DNA of 64,000 bases from Pseudopyrenochaeta lycopersici. Lineage: Eukaryota > Ascomycota > Dothideomycetes > Pleosporales > Pseudopyrenochaetaceae. Where the stretch lies: positions 1-64,000 of the forward strand of contig NHZP01000077.1 in the NCBI GenBank assembly GCA_003313425.1, written 5' to 3'. Numbering within the stretch: position 1 is the first letter of the stretch; every line of letters starts with the position of its first letter. The translations under genes and the position numbers were made by a program. Positions 45,318 to 57,920 of this stretch are shown here, piece after piece. The notes under the pieces are model-generated. The model worked only from the letters and a program-made list of their open reading frames with translations. It was not told the origin of the DNA and did no database searches.

Positions 45318-45946
45318 CAAATCATAGATTTAACAGATGTGGCAATCCAACATCACCTGATCCGCACTGTCCGTGCTTTGTATTGCTTACAGGGGCTCTT
45401 GCCTCTAGTCTCCAAGGAGCCTAACGCTTCGCTACTCCCTCCAGTCGTAGGCAACGCATACGTGTAAAGTGTCTAGGATCAGAAGCGCAAGGCTCCTGAC
45501 CACTTGACAACTTTCTAGTGAAAGGAATCATATATAGGCTGCGCCACACTAGAAAAGTTGATTTCTGCCCCGTGCGCACAATCTGCGCCACACCCCCAGG
45601 TGACCCAACATGGCCCTCCAGCCACAACAAAATGGACTTAGCCAATTTTCGACGATTGATTTTTCAAAACATCGTCCATCCAACAAAAACATTCCATAGT
45701 TACCACGACCATAACATACAGACAACAGCTGAAAAAAACGAGCTTTCCGATTACTTGTAAAATACGCAGACTGCTCTGCATCACAAACACTTAAAATAAG
45801 TATCATTAATACTACACTCTGATATTACATAGGAAGACATTCTACATACGTACAAAATTAACACAATAGTAAATTGCATGCCGCCCATACTCATGTCGAC
45901 ACTGTCATAGTGTAAACCTACACAACATAGTGAACACCCTAAACTC

Positions 45947-46692
45947 CTATGGTACTCCATACACAGACCCTGTAGATGTAGTAAAACAACAACTAAGCCA
46001 CGGGAACTTAGTAATATCTCTCACCTTCGGGATATCGAGCGCATCTGTAACCCCAGTAAACCACCTCCGCTCTGGACACGGATATACACCTGTAAATCCA
46101 TTCCGCCACACCCACATCGCTCCGCTTCCTACGTTACTTCGGCAAGCCTGACAAACAGCGGCTAATGGACTACAGTCACACTCTGTAGACACCCCGTATC
46201 CACCTCTTGACAAGAACGACGACATAAGCTGCGCCGCGTCCGCTGACGAAGCCACAACATCCCATTGGGGCAATACTCGCCCAAGTAGATTACACACGCT
46301 ATACGTAGAAAGCTCCGCAAGACAAACCTCCGGTTGTTGGCTGTCAATGACAAAAACAACAGCAAGATACGCTGTTGGATAAGGCTGTCGAGCTTCATCC
46401 CATACACAACTCGAACATTCTGTCTCCCGACAACGCTGGGGCAGCTGCCCGCTCTCCTTGTTGAGCCACCACTGTACAGACTCTGCACGAGCTACGCAGG
46501 TCACAGACACAGACCGTACCACAAAGTCTGTGACTCCATTAGCGACTGGCCAGCCGGCGCACTACGATACAAACCGTTGAGATACACCTCTAACAACTTC
46601 AGCGTATCCACTGTGGAAAGCGGCCCTACCGGCACACCTGAAGTAATAGATGCCACGCTCCCGCTGCCACAACACTCCGTAGAGCGATCCAT
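45947..46692 (-). CDS. C30: divergent TKESG/CxC family protein (232 aa)
   Basis: Exons 46575-46692 and 45947-46527; intron 46528-46574 is only 47 bases, donor GTTTGT, CTAAT branch site, ACAG, with a GCG-GGCTGGCC-CGC type stem. Exon 1 is MDRSTECCGSG with little similarity. Exon 2 keeps WWLNKESGQLPQRC, CLAELSTYSVCNLLGRVLP, CDCSPLAAVCQAC (one residue longer spacing than the family norm) and WFTGVTDAL. Copied whole as C34. Confidence 0.75.
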
Positions 46693-46836
46693 CGCACCTA
46701 AGCTATGTACAACATGTACTGTCGTATGACGCTTATCTAAGCTTCATCATATTAACTCCATACCCTTCGCTCCCGAAGAAAAAAAGGACATACCTTAACG
46801 CACTCCTTGCGTGATTGCACAGTGGCGCAAACCACT

Positions 46837-46844
46837 TTTATATT
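46837..46844 (-). promoter_or_regulatory. C30 promoter, reduced type
   Basis: A TATA-like TTTATATT is present, but neither the inverted CCAAT box nor the hairpin array (CTATG/CATAG, GGTCA/TGACC) found elsewhere is seen between 46845 and 46955. Confidence 0.5.
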
Positions 46845-47602
46845 GAAAAGCGTCTATCCAGCAATTGGACTACGCCAAGAGAAGATCATTCCATAACAAG
46901 CGATGAACCGCCCACTCCATGTGTTCCCGCCTCCACGTGACAAAAAGGCTAGCGCTTACAGGGGGCAGCGCCTCTAGGCTTTAAAAAGCCTAACCCTCCG
47001 GTGCTATCTCCAATAGCAGGCCCTGCTTAACGGTAAAGTGGCAAGGGTAACCAGCACGAGGCTGGTGACCACTTGACAACTTTCTAGTGAAAGGAATCAT
47101 ATATAGGCAAAACGCCACACTAGAAAGTTGAGGCCTGGCCTGTGCGCACCATCTGCGCCACAAGTGACTCTCCCGAGCCACAGCATCTAACGTGACTTAG
47201 TGTGCCCCCAGCCACAACAAAATGGACTTACGCTTTTTTTTTTTGAAGAATAATTTTCAATTTTCCAAAAAAATTCTCGTCCTATGGAGCTGCCACACGT
47301 TACTCTCCATACAACATTACTATACAAAAAATCGACATACAAGTATACTCATAATGCTCCCCTCACACTTCAAATAATCATCGCTCTCCACAAATAACAT
47401 GTAAAACTACATTCGTATTATTAGACTACCCTAACATATCTCTACCTTATTAATAAGGTAATAACAAGTAACTTACGTTCACAACACAGCAGCTTTCCTA
47501 TAGCAAACAATTAACTACAGTAATAGCTCCACAACCGAGACCACTGCCTCTACAATCTATCAGACGATAACAAAAAACTCTGTTTTACATACACCTAATA
47601 GG

Positions 47603-48243
47603 TTAATCCGCCGGAAGCTCCGCAAAGAGAAATTTACCAGGCTCCGTATACACAGCACAACGGAGCACCATCTTCTCTCCATCTGCAATAATCCTATGAA
47701 CACGCTTCACGTTAACATGGCTACTACTGAAAGAATGTCATGGTCATGAAGATACATGACCTAGAAACCAATAGATGACAACACTTACACCAAATCACTT
47801 GACGCCGGTTCCCCAACACAAAGTACAATGTTGCCGACGAGGTCCTCCAACGCTTCCGCAGCTTGCTCGCCTGTCGCGCCCTGCAAATCGATCACCTCTA
47901 CGTGGAAGAGATCCACCAATAGAGTAATAGCGTGGTTGACCACCTCAAAAGATGCCATCAAATGCTGTAACAGCACCTCAGGCGTGTCACGAAGTACGTC
48001 CACCGCCCGTCTGACGTAGCACACCGCCATGGCTACCTCCTGTGCCCGCAATACCCATGCGTGATGCAAAGACGAAGCATCCACTTCTTCCAAAACTGCC
48101 TCCGCAAAAACCTGACTGGAACGGCTCCGCCGGCCCCCATACAAAGAACTCGTCACCCATGACGAAAAACGACGACGTCCTACCAGAGAACCATTGTTAC
48201 CCGAAGTCGTGCTACCACGACGAATAGAGTGTACTCCCTCCAT
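47603..48243 (-). CDS. C31: orphan helical protein (192 aa), spliced
   Basis: Exons 47789-48243 and 47603-47726; intron 47727-47788 (62 bases) has GTAAGT and TTTCAG and a GGTCATG/CATGACC hairpin. The first frame stops inside the donor site, and splicing in phase 2 adds 41 residues ending FLFAELPAD. Residues 1-40 are basic and Ser/Arg-rich (MEGVHSIRRG, VGRRRF). The centre is helical (VFAEAVLEEVDAS, VLLQHLMASFEVVNHAITLLVDLF). The FAEL pieces recall the family but are too short for a claim. Confidence 0.6.
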
Positions 48244-48366
48244 ACACTAACCAGCATTCACAGGCCCGCATCCGCGCACTGTAGACTATAGTACCTGTAC
48301 GGAAATCGTAATTAGAAGTTTAGATCCCTAACAACCTCACCTCCGTGGGTGGGAGGCCCTCCCATC

Positions 48367-48462
48367 TTATATATTCCTCGATACCTTGCGCAATGCCAAG
48401 GAATGCTAGTCCCTACGAGGCAGAGGCGTGCCTACTCCCTATGTCTACGTTCATAGACCAAT
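48367..48462 (-). promoter_or_regulatory. C31 promoter
   Basis: TATA at 48367-48374, inverted CCAAT at 48458-48462, AATCA/TGATT arms. Confidence 0.7.
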
Positions 48463-49150
48463 CACAGTACTGATTGAAAAGAAGAGCGTGCCAAAGCAGC
48501 GTCATCTGACACGCCACGTCCGTGCTCTGCTTTGCTTACTAAGTGCAGCGCCCCTAAACCCCAAGTGGTTTAACGCTCCGCTGCCTAGTCCCTAGGCGTG
48601 CCCTGCTTAACGGTAAAGCCGTCGTAGCCAGGAGCACAAGGCTCCCGACCACTTGACAACTTTCTAGTGAAAGGAATCATATATAGGCTTTTCGCCACAC
48701 TAGAAAGTTGAGGGAGGGTCTGTGCGCGAAATCCGCGCCACACCCCCAGCGCGTGCTCTCTCGAGCAACCGTGACTCAGCATCGCCTCCAGCCACACACA
48801 ATCGGACATAGCCAAAAAAATTTGCGATTTTTTTCTTGGACTTACCGTTTTTTGTTTTTGGTTGTTCCACATCTCAATCTACTGACTCTGTTTACACACC
48901 CCGCTCCCTGAGCTCCTACAGCCGCAACATACTGCAACACAAATATCATGTGTGCTACAACAACTATTCCTAGTTCCCTCTCTACAGACACGAGAGAAAA
49001 TCATCATCTTTACTGCTAATTCTTAGCAACAACCTATACTCGCTTCACGTATACAGAGTACAAAACCTGTCACTCACAGCCCAACGTACAGTATACAACA
49101 TACACACTTCGTGCAAAATAATTGTCCTACATACGAACAATCCCTTCCAT

Positions 49151-49836
49151 CTAAGTCTCCAGCGCCGCCTGATCAGACAAACAACGAGTAGGTCTCAAGA
49201 CACATTCGCATGTTATATCCATGACACCAAACCCCTCTAATAGTACCACTAATACGCTAAACCTGGAACCTTCGACGACTTTATAGACGTTCGGTAGCAC
49301 ACTCTGTACCAGAAAATCAAACGCTGCGTCCGTCAACGGCACACACATACTAATCTCCCTCATCCCTAACCCAGTCCGTCCACGCCCGTGGCCTGCATAC
49401 GTGATGACAAGGTGCGACCCCTTCGCACAGGGTCGGCCCTTACTAACAACCTCAAAGTGCCTATAACGTTGCAAAAACTCTGGCGAAATCTCTTTCTCGT
49501 CTTCGTCGGATACACCGCGGCCAGGAACCTGTTGATCCTTTACAAGGTTCCACTTGACAGTACCAGAAGGCTCCGCCTCGCACCAGACTGATGTGCCTTG
49601 CTTCACAAACTCTGTCCCAGAGAACAAGACCAAATTAGTTGGGGATCTCCCAACTTATATAGAGAGATAAGAGAGCACTCACCGTGCAACTGCGCCTTCA
49701 ACGTATACACCTCCTCGCTATCCAGCTTCAACGCAGTCCCTGGGTCTATCTTCATAGACCAATCAGATAAGAAATCTGAATCCGACTTAGGCGTGCTACC
49801 CTTTGTCCAGGACCATGATCCGGCTTGCATCTCCAT
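49151..49836 (-). CDS. C32: second copy of the C12 gene (204 aa)
   Basis: Exons 49683-49836 and 49151-49611; intron 49612-49682. Third occurrence of this cassette, now between C31 and C33. Bases before its left junction differ from those before C12 and C21 until the shared junction hairpin. Confidence 0.75.
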
Positions 49837-49960
49837 CGCAATCAACTACCCGTTGAAATTAAGGAAAGGATATGAAAAATACTACAGAGAAACTGTAGAT
49901 TTAGATACGCTCACTACCCGTGAGAAGAGATGGAGGGCACTCGCCTCTCTTATACATCTC

Positions 49961-50052
49961 TGTCTTCTCAGACCCTTGCCAATGCCAAGCTAAACTATTC
50001 CATACTTGGCAGGGTTCTGCCCACTCCATGCTGTCTATGTTCATAGACCAAT
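49961..50052 (-). promoter_or_regulatory. C32 promoter (copy of C12)
   Basis: TATA at 49961-49968, inverted CCAAT at 50048-50052. Confidence 0.65.
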
Positions 50053-50799
50053 CAGACTAAAGATCTGAAAAAGAGAGTGGCAACCCAGCGTCATCTGACT
50101 CACACGGTCCGTGCTGCGTGTTGCTTACAGGGGGCAGCGCCTCTAGCCTACAAGTAGTCTAACACTTCGTTACTCGCTCCACTCGCAGGCTCTGCTTAAT
50201 TGTAAAGTGGCAAGGGTAACCAGCGCAAGGCTGGTGACCACTTGACAACTTTCTAGTGAAAGGAATCATATATAGCACTCGAAAGTTGAGAGAATGGGCC
50301 CGTGCCCATCACAACCCGTCTGTGCGCAGAACGCGCCACAGCCCCCATCTGACTCAGCCTGTCTTCCAGCCACACACAATTGGACTTCGCCATTTTTTTG
50401 AGAAGAATGGATGTTCGATATTCCATCCTAAGGGTGGGAGCCCTTACTAACCAAGCTCTGCCATACAAATTCTTTATTCTTCGCAATAACCCTACCTTTA
50501 CTACAGTAGTACTTATTTCCAGGAAAATTAAACGTACAACTATAATTATGTATAGATATGTACATCCTATAAAGCAACCTAGTAACATGGTTAAAGCATA
50601 CTTAATACTAACTACATACCTAGCAGAAGGAATGTTATTACTTACCTTACTCTCGATAGAACGTTACATACGTACCTTAAACAAATGTACGTGTTCCTAC
50701 AATAGATACTAACACATAGCATAAAACACATACCATGCCTCACCCAGATCGTAACGCAGTCCGCGACCACCATAGCAAATAACAAGATCTACAAAAGAT

Positions 50800-51398
50800 C
50801 TAATGTGTAGTACTATAATCATTCTCTACCTCTTCGAGATCGTGCACACGAGAATTACGCCCTTGCGGACTAACAGCGTTTCTTTGCCTTGCCAATACAG
50901 CATCTAGGGATAACTCTCCGAGTGGTAAACGCCGACTTCCGTCCTGCACGAGAGAATCCAACTGGTCTCTCCAAGAAACCGTATACTGCGCATACAGACT
51001 ACTGCTGCCTACCAACTCTGCAACTCGATCCCTAAAGCCGTTAACACGAGCATGCAACCATCTTCTCTCATGATCCTCCAGATATGCACCACATATCGAT
51101 AAATGCGACAACAAGAGACGAATCCGTCCTCTGAAAAAAACTGTTGTATAAGCACACGCTCCACTGGCAGGACACTACGTGATACATACCGCCACACACC
51201 TAGTCGTGTTGTGTCGAGCACAGACGTGGACGAGTTGCTACCACTAACTGGATATACAGCCTGTATAGTTTGCAGCAAGAAACACTCCGTTGTTGTTAAT
51301 CTTCGATGTGCTTCGCCAAACCGTCGCCACGCTCTCGCCCCCGAACTTGCCCGGGGTAAACGTAGGCATTCCACGCTGGTGCTGTGCCGTCCAGCCAT
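50800..51398 (-). CDS. C33: copy of the C24 orphan gene (179 aa)
   Basis: Exons 51190-51398 and 50800-51130; intron 51131-51189. Cassette 50266-51836 equals C24 in length (1571). Its right neighbour is a copy of C30, whereas C24 is followed by C25. Confidence 0.65.
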
Positions 51399-51509
51399 CC
51401 GCCCCTCTGCGTACTACAAATGCTGTTTTCAAAGTAAAACAACCTTCAACAACTGTCTCCGAAACACGCACTCCCTGCGTCTCAGTACTCTGTGAGCGGG
51501 CTCCCCTCC

Positions 51510-51602
51510 TATATAGATCTCTGTCTTGCGCAACGCCAAGAGCACCTAGTCCCTAGGGAGCAGCGGAGTGCCCATTCCATGAATCTATGTCCATAGACCA
51601 AT
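51510..51602 (-). promoter_or_regulatory. C33 promoter (copy of C24)
   Basis: TATA at 51510-51516, inverted CCAAT at 51598-51602. Confidence 0.6.
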
Positions 51603-52255
51603 CAGAACTTCAGTCTGACCGTGTTGTGGGGGCAGGGGTGCCTCCCACGGGTAACCCTGCAGTCATCTGACTCACACGGTCCGTGCTGCGTGTTACTTAA
51701 GCGTGCAGCGCCTCTAAACTAATTCTAGTTTAACACTCCGTTGTTCCCTCCACTCACAGGCTCTGCTTACAGGTAAAGTGTCGAGGGTCTCCAGCGCAAG
51801 GCTGGTGACCACTTGACAACTTTCTAGTGAAAGGAATCATATATAGGCTGCGCCACACTAGAAAAGTTGATTTCTGCCCCGTGCGCACAATCTGCGCCAC
51901 ACCCCCAGGTGACCCAACATGGCCCTCCAGCCACAACAAAATGGACTTAGCCAATTTTCGACGATTGATTTTTCAAAACATCGTCCATCCAACAAAAACA
52001 TTCCATAGTTACCACGACCATAACATACAGACAACAGCTGAAAAAAACGAGCTTTCCGATTACTTGTAAAATACGCAGACTGCTCTGCATCACAAACACT
52101 TAAAATAAGTATCATTAATACTACACTCTGATATTACATAGGAAGACATTCTACATACGTACAAAATTAACACAATAGTAAATTGCATGCCGCCCATACT
52201 CATGTCGACACTGTCATAGTGTAAACCTACACAACATAGTGAACACCCTAAACTC

Positions 52256-53001
52256 CTATGGTACTCCATACACAGACCCTGTAGATGTAGTAAAACAACA
52301 ACTAAGCCACGGGAACTTAGTAATATCTCTCACCTTCGGGATATCGAGCGCATCTGTAACCCCAGTAAACCACCTCCGCTCTGGACACGGATATACACCT
52401 GTAAATCCATTCCGCCACACCCACATCGCTCCGCTTCCTACGTTACTTCGGCAAGCCTGACAAACAGCGGCTAATGGACTACAGTCACACTCTGTAGACA
52501 CCCCGTATCCACCTCTTGACAAGAACGACGACATAAGCTGCGCCGCGTCCGCTGACGAAGCCACAACATCCCATTGGGGCAATACTCGCCCAAGTAGATT
52601 ACACACGCTATACGTAGAAAGCTCCGCAAGACAAACCTCCGGTTGTTGGCTGTCAATGACAAAAACAACAGCAAGATACGCTGTTGGATAAGGCTGTCGA
52701 GCTTCATCCCATACACAACTCGAACATTCTGTCTCCCGACAACGCTGGGGCAGCTGCCCGCTCTCCTTGTTGAGCCACCACTGTACAGACTCTGCACGAG
52801 CTACGCAGGTCACAGACACAGACCGTACCACAAAGTCTGTGACTCCATTAGCGACTGGCCAGCCGGCGCACTACGATACAAACCGTTGAGATACACCTCT
52901 AACAACTTCAGCGTATCCACTGTGGAAAGCGGCCCTACCGGCACACCTGAAGTAATAGATGCCACGCTCCCGCTGCCACAACACTCCGTAGAGCGATCCA
53001 T
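52256..53001 (-). CDS. C34: copy of the C30 family gene (232 aa)
   Basis: Exons 52884-53001 and 52256-52836; intron 52837-52883. This cassette (51837-53405, 1569 bases as in C30) sits exactly between the copies of C24 and C25. Its reduced promoter was carried with it (TATA-like box at 53146-53153). Confidence 0.75.
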
Positions 53002-53952
53002 CGCACCTAAGCTATGTACAACATGTACTGTCGTATGACGCTTATCTAAGCTTCATCATATTAACTCCATACCCTTCGCTCCCGAAGAAAAAAAGGACAT
53101 ACCTTAACGCACTCCTTGCGTGATTGCACAGTGGCGCAAACCACTTTTATATTGAAAAGCGTCTATCCAGCAATTGGACTACGCCAAGAGAAGATCATTC
53201 CATAACAAGCGATGAACCGCCCACTCCATGTGTTCCCGCCTCCACGTGACAAAAAGGCTAGCGCTTACAGGGGGCAGCGCCTCTAGGCTTTAAAAAGCCT
53301 AACCCTCCGGTGCTATCTCCAATAGCAGGCCCTGCTTAACGGTAAAGTGGCAAGGGTAACCAGCACGAGGCTGGTGACCACTTGACAACTTTCTAGTGAA
53401 AGGAATCATATATAGGCTGCGCCTCACTAGAAAAGTTGAGTCCGGGTCTGTGCGCGAAATCCGCGCCACACCCATGTGACTCTGCATGGCCCTCCAGCCA
53501 CAGGGAAATCGGACTTGGCCAATTTTCGAGAGGTTTAATCTTCGGTATTCCATCCCAAGGGCGCCCACACCCTTACCGACTGAGCTCCGCACCACAACTC
53601 TCCGATTTTCCTCACAACCATACAAAAGTATAGCAATTACAAAAATCAAATTAACGTAACAGTCGTATCCTAGATACTACTTCTATGTTAAAACAACACC
53701 TTTATCAACTCAATGCCTACCTATCGAAAAATAACGAAAACTTACCATATTCATCCAAATAGCTTCTCCGAATACACCGTACAAAATTTCCATATACCAC
53801 AAAACTACAACTCCTTATTAGCAGACAGTAACTGAAACGCTTTGCCTAGCCCAACAAACCTAACCTTCTATTTCCCTTACAGTCACTGCCTCCACGCAGA
53901 CAAATAAAGAGAGTAACGGATATGTTACTTCCAATAACCATAATCCTCCGGT

Positions 53953-54528
53953 TTACTCAATAGCTCCACTCATTCTCACACGGAACAACGCAGCTCCAGA
54001 CTGCGAATAGGGAACACGCTCCCCCATGTCATTAAACCACGACTCCGCGCCACAGTCGCTCTTCCATAAAAGCCGCCCTCCACTCGAAGGCAACACCCGC
54101 GTTGCCCCTGAACGATCATACAACTGCACATAGCTGACTACCCACTGCTCCTCTACACGAGCACCTTGACACGACTCGCGCGTACACAAGGAAGTGCAAG
54201 AATGGCACACCACAACCTCGCGCTCCCACGCTCTAGAAAAGGACTCCCGCCGCACAACCTCTCTAAAAAAAGGCGGCTGGTGCACTAACGAAGATGGCTT
54301 CGTGCGAAGACCACGACGCTCCCGCTTCCTACGTTTCGAGAGCTTCACGGAATCTCCCGCAACAGGTCCCCTAACAGCCCCTTCTGAGTTGCCAGTACCA
54401 TCCGTACCTTCCCATTCCATGGCATCTGAGTCCATCGCGTCCGAACCCGGACTACTACTACAAGCGCGGCTCGTGACAAAAGTCTGCAGTACTGCAGGAC
54501 AAAAGATCAGCCTAAGCTTCCCAAACAT
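53953..54528 (-). CDS. C35: copy of the C25 orphan gene (191 aa)
   Basis: Single exon, same protein as C25. Cassette 53406-54992 is 1587 bases like C25. Preceded by C34 instead of a C24 copy. Confidence 0.65.
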   Translation of the reverse strand: MFGKLRLIFCPAVLQTFVTSRACSSSPGSDAMDSDAMEWEGTDGTGNSEGAVRGPVAGDSVKLSKRRKRERRGLRTKPSSLVHQPPFFREVVRRESFSRAWEREVVVCHSCTSLCTRESCQGARVEEQWVVSYVQLYDRSGATRVLPSSGGRLLWKSDCGAESWFNDMGERVPYSQSGAALFRVRMSGAIE

Positions 54529-54686
54529 CAATGCGCTCCACGCGAGAAAAACCTACAGAACCTAAGCCCCAGCCTTCGGCTTGGTGGAACTTTAAAAAAC
54601 CCTACAGAAAACGGGCTCCACCCTAAATCAAAAAGAAGTATTCTATAAAAACACACTCCGTGCCAACAGCAGAGACGCTGTTGTGG

Positions 54687-54782
54687 TTATATATCGATGT
54701 CCACCCTGTCTTTGCCAAGACACACTAGTCCCTAGTAGGCAGAGGCATGCCCCTTCCATGCTGTCTACGTTCATAGACCAAT
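54687..54782 (-). promoter_or_regulatory. C35 promoter (copy of C25)
   Basis: TATA at 54687-54694, inverted CCAAT at 54778-54782. Confidence 0.65.
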
Positions 54783-55395
54783 CAGGACTCTGATTGAATA
54801 AATGTGGGTAAACTGAGGTCAAGTGACCCGCACAGTCCGTGCTTCGTGTTACTTACCAGGGCTTTTGCCCCTAGTCTCCAAGGAGCCTAACCCTTCGGTA
54901 CTCCCTCCAGTCGCGGGCAAAGCTTAGAGTAAAGCCGTCGTGGTCCCGAGCGCAAGGCTCTCGACCACTTGACAACTTTCTAGTGAAAGGAATCATATAT
55001 AGGCAAAACGCCACACTAGAAAGTTGAGGATGGGCCCGTGCCCTCTTCGCGCCACACCTCCATGTGACCCAACATGGCCTCCAGCCACACGGAAATTGGA
55101 CTTAGCCAAATTTTTTTTTTCTGAAAAATGATGTTCCATCGTAAGCGTAGCCACCCTTCATGACTGACCTCCGCCCTACAAATTCTTTGTTATTCTAATG
55201 GCCCTACCATTACAAAATCAGTACCTACCGAAATAAAGACAAAACTGAGTGTATCAACATACTGTTATAATAACGTACTAAACTAAACTAAGCTGATACG
55301 CAAAATGTAACGCATCGTAATCGTAGACAACTACTACTACCTTAGTATACACCATATACATAGAGACAAAGGAGAGCAACTTACTAGTAATATTC

Positions 55396-56188
55396 TCACC
55401 AAGAACGACTGCAACCCAACCAGTTCCTGCCAGACGGTAGTACTGCTCCCACAGCGTCACTGATCCCAGCGAACCAGTCAAACTTTCCAGGCGGCCACTC
55501 ACCGGAAAATGTATTTAACCAGAGAAATCTCGGTGAACAATAATGCGCATACGCACAAGGCTCACACTGTGTGGAGAAGGTACACGCGCAGTCGACCCGC
55601 GTACTATAGTACCCAAAGCACAGTCGATCAAATAACATACCGACTACAATACCCTCCGCAGCCTGCCCATCCGGCAGTGTGAGCAGAGGAAGAATGCGCT
55701 CCACCAACACATCCAGTGCCTTTACAGAAAGCACCGCGAAGGCAACAGAGCTTTCTAGCTCCCCGATGTTCAACGTATCCACCTTGAGGACAAGAAGCGC
55801 CTTCAGCGTGCCACCCCGTGCACAAAGTTCGTTGTGATGCTTTAAACACTCCGTGTGTTTCTGAGAAACGCACTGACGAGGCAACTTCCCACTCTCCTTG
55901 GTCACCCACCAGGATTGTCCCCCCGACAATGGCACATGCACAGTGATAGAGACACAGAGCTGGTGGAGCACTGTGATGAGGTTAGTTGGGAAGGGCCCAA
56001 CTTCTTCCGTGTCTTCTGTTTCTTTGACACTTACCAGGCACGTGATCCCTCACAGTCTGCTGTTCCATGGGTGTCCCTACGGACAATGCGGAAGAACTCC
56101 CTTCTTCTAACGCTTCCACAAGCGATAACAACTTTGTTGCACCACTATCTGGTGATGGCACTGCCTGCTCTCCAGGTTGCGAATCCAT
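55396..56188 (-). CDS. C36: copy of the C11 family gene (242 aa)
   Basis: Exons 56035-56188 and 55396-55970; intron 55971-56034. Cassette 54993-56557 (1565 bases as in C11); neighbours C35 and C37 differ from those of C11. Confidence 0.78.
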
Positions 56189-56254
56189 CGCATGTGTAGT
56201 AAAAAAACTACATATTGTAAAACATATCCATGAACACAGATCCTCTGTTGTGAC

Positions 56255-56345
56255 TATATACCTCTATCTATGGCACCGCCAAGAGTAACTAGTCCCTAGC
56301 AGGCAATAATGTGCCCATTCCATCTGTCTACGTTCATAGACCAAT
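56255..56345 (-). promoter_or_regulatory. C36 promoter (copy of C11)
   Basis: TATA at 56255-56261, inverted CCAAT at 56341-56345. Confidence 0.65.
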
Positions 56346-56849
56346 CAAAGCATTGATTGAAAGAAGAGAGTGGCAAAGAAGAGTCATCTGACCCGCACTG
56401 TCCGTGCTCTGCGTTGCTTACTAAGTGCATGGCCCTAGCCTACAAGTAGTCTACCCCTTCGGTACTCGCTCCACTCGCGGGCGATGCTTATGTGTAAAGT
56501 GGCAAGGGTAGGCAGCGCGAGGCTGCCGACCACTTGACAACTTTCTAGTGAAAGGAATCATATATAGCACAAGAAAGTTGAGTTGTGGCCTGTGCGCGCA
56601 CAATCTGCGCCACAGCAACCCATGTGCGCTCTCCCGAGCCACAGCCAACGTGACTGTCAGCCACAGGGAAAATGGACTTACGCATTTTTTTTTGAAGATT
56701 TGATGTTCCATCCCAAGGGCGCCCACACCCTTCATGACGAAGCACCACGCAATAAACAACTACAATGGAATAACGTTCGTTACCAAATGAACAGTTCCAC
56801 CAAACCTGTACGCAATGTAAACGTAATACAAAAAATGGTTACATTGTAC

Positions 56850-57698
56850 CTAATTGAACTCCCCCATATCATAATCAAAATCATCTGAATCAAATATATC
56901 AGCGTCCCCACCAAGCCGTTCCACCTCTTTTTCCTGCTTAACAGGAGACCTCGTAACAGGCACAGCCACCCGAGAAGCCAATGCACTGGTAGATCCACCA
57001 GCGGGACATCGATCACTGCCTGCGTCATCCAAACGCACAACTTCATCCATAGAAAATCTCTTCCTAGCACACTCGCCGCTCCGCATAACACGCTGTGCCC
57101 AGGCGAGATAGGCATGATCCTTAAAACAGTTCCCTGTAGCCTCGCCAAAAAAAATCAACGCTCGCTTTATGCCATCCGTCACAGACTCCTTCGCTGCGTT
57201 CTCAATGGCTACGAGTTTACTAGCAGCTGTGGCCTTCCCATAGCCCCAATCCTCATGGCGCGCCCCTCCTAAGTGCTCCGCCAGTGTGACTGCTATCTTC
57301 GATCGCCAATAGACCGTCGTAGTCGTAGTCGTAGTAGACTGCCTAGTCTTAGACACCGGCCCCGGTTCCTCTCCAAGCCGTTCATCTTCGAGAATTTCGT
57401 TTGCCCATCCGTCAAAACCAAACACCCTGTTAGCAAGGCGGATAGCATCCGTTGCTGAAAGATACGACACCGAGCCTCCCCCACCAGGTCGGCTAGACAT
57501 CAGCGATGGCTCCGGAACACGTGATAACAAATCCTCTACGACTTCCTTGCTCCGCAATAGAGAGACAACACCTCCAGTGGGATCGTCCCGACAAAGCTTC
57601 GCCCTCTTCCCATTGCTGGTTATCCCTACAGCAGTACCAGACCCGCCATCCTGGCCCGCGACGCCTGCCGCTCTACTATCGCTGATGCGGTGATCCAT
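56850..57698 (-). CDS. C37: second Rad52-type gene, copy of C19 (282 aa)
   Basis: Same protein as C19, including the poly-Thr insert and acidic tail, in a cassette of the same 1575 bases (56558-58132). In C19 the gene is followed by the damaged C20; here it is followed by C38. Two intact copies suggest the gene is used, or that the segment is recent. Confidence 0.87.
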   Translation of the reverse strand: MDHRISDSRAAGVAGQDGGSGTAVGITSNGKRAKLCRDDPTGGVVSLLRSKEVVEDLLSRVPEPSLMSSRPGGGGSVSYLSATDAIRLANRVFGFDGWANEILEDERLGEEPGPVSKTRQSTTTTTTTVYWRSKIAVTLAEHLGGARHEDWGYGKATAASKLVAIENAAKESVTDGIKRALIFFGEATGNCFKDHAYLAWAQRVMRSGECARKRFSMDEVVRLDDAGSDRCPAGGSTSALASRVAVPVTRSPVKQEKEVERLGGDADIFDSDDFDYDMGEFN

Positions 57699-57826
57699 TC
57701 TTAAACAAGAATCAAATGGGACAATCTCCGTACGCACTTAATCAGTGCAAGCGATACAATCGCAGCGTAGAAGAAAAGAAACTACACAAAGTAGAACACT
57801 TCGTGAAAACAGCTCCACTGTTAGTC

Positions 57827-57920
57827 TTATATAGGTATCTACCTCAAGCTACGCCAAGAAAACCTAGTCCCTAGGGAGCACGAGTGTGCCCCGTCCCTGC
57901 GTCTACGTTCATAGACCAAT
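57827..57920 (-). promoter_or_regulatory. C37 promoter (copy of C19)
   Basis: TATA at 57827-57833, inverted CCAAT at 57916-57920. Confidence 0.65.
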
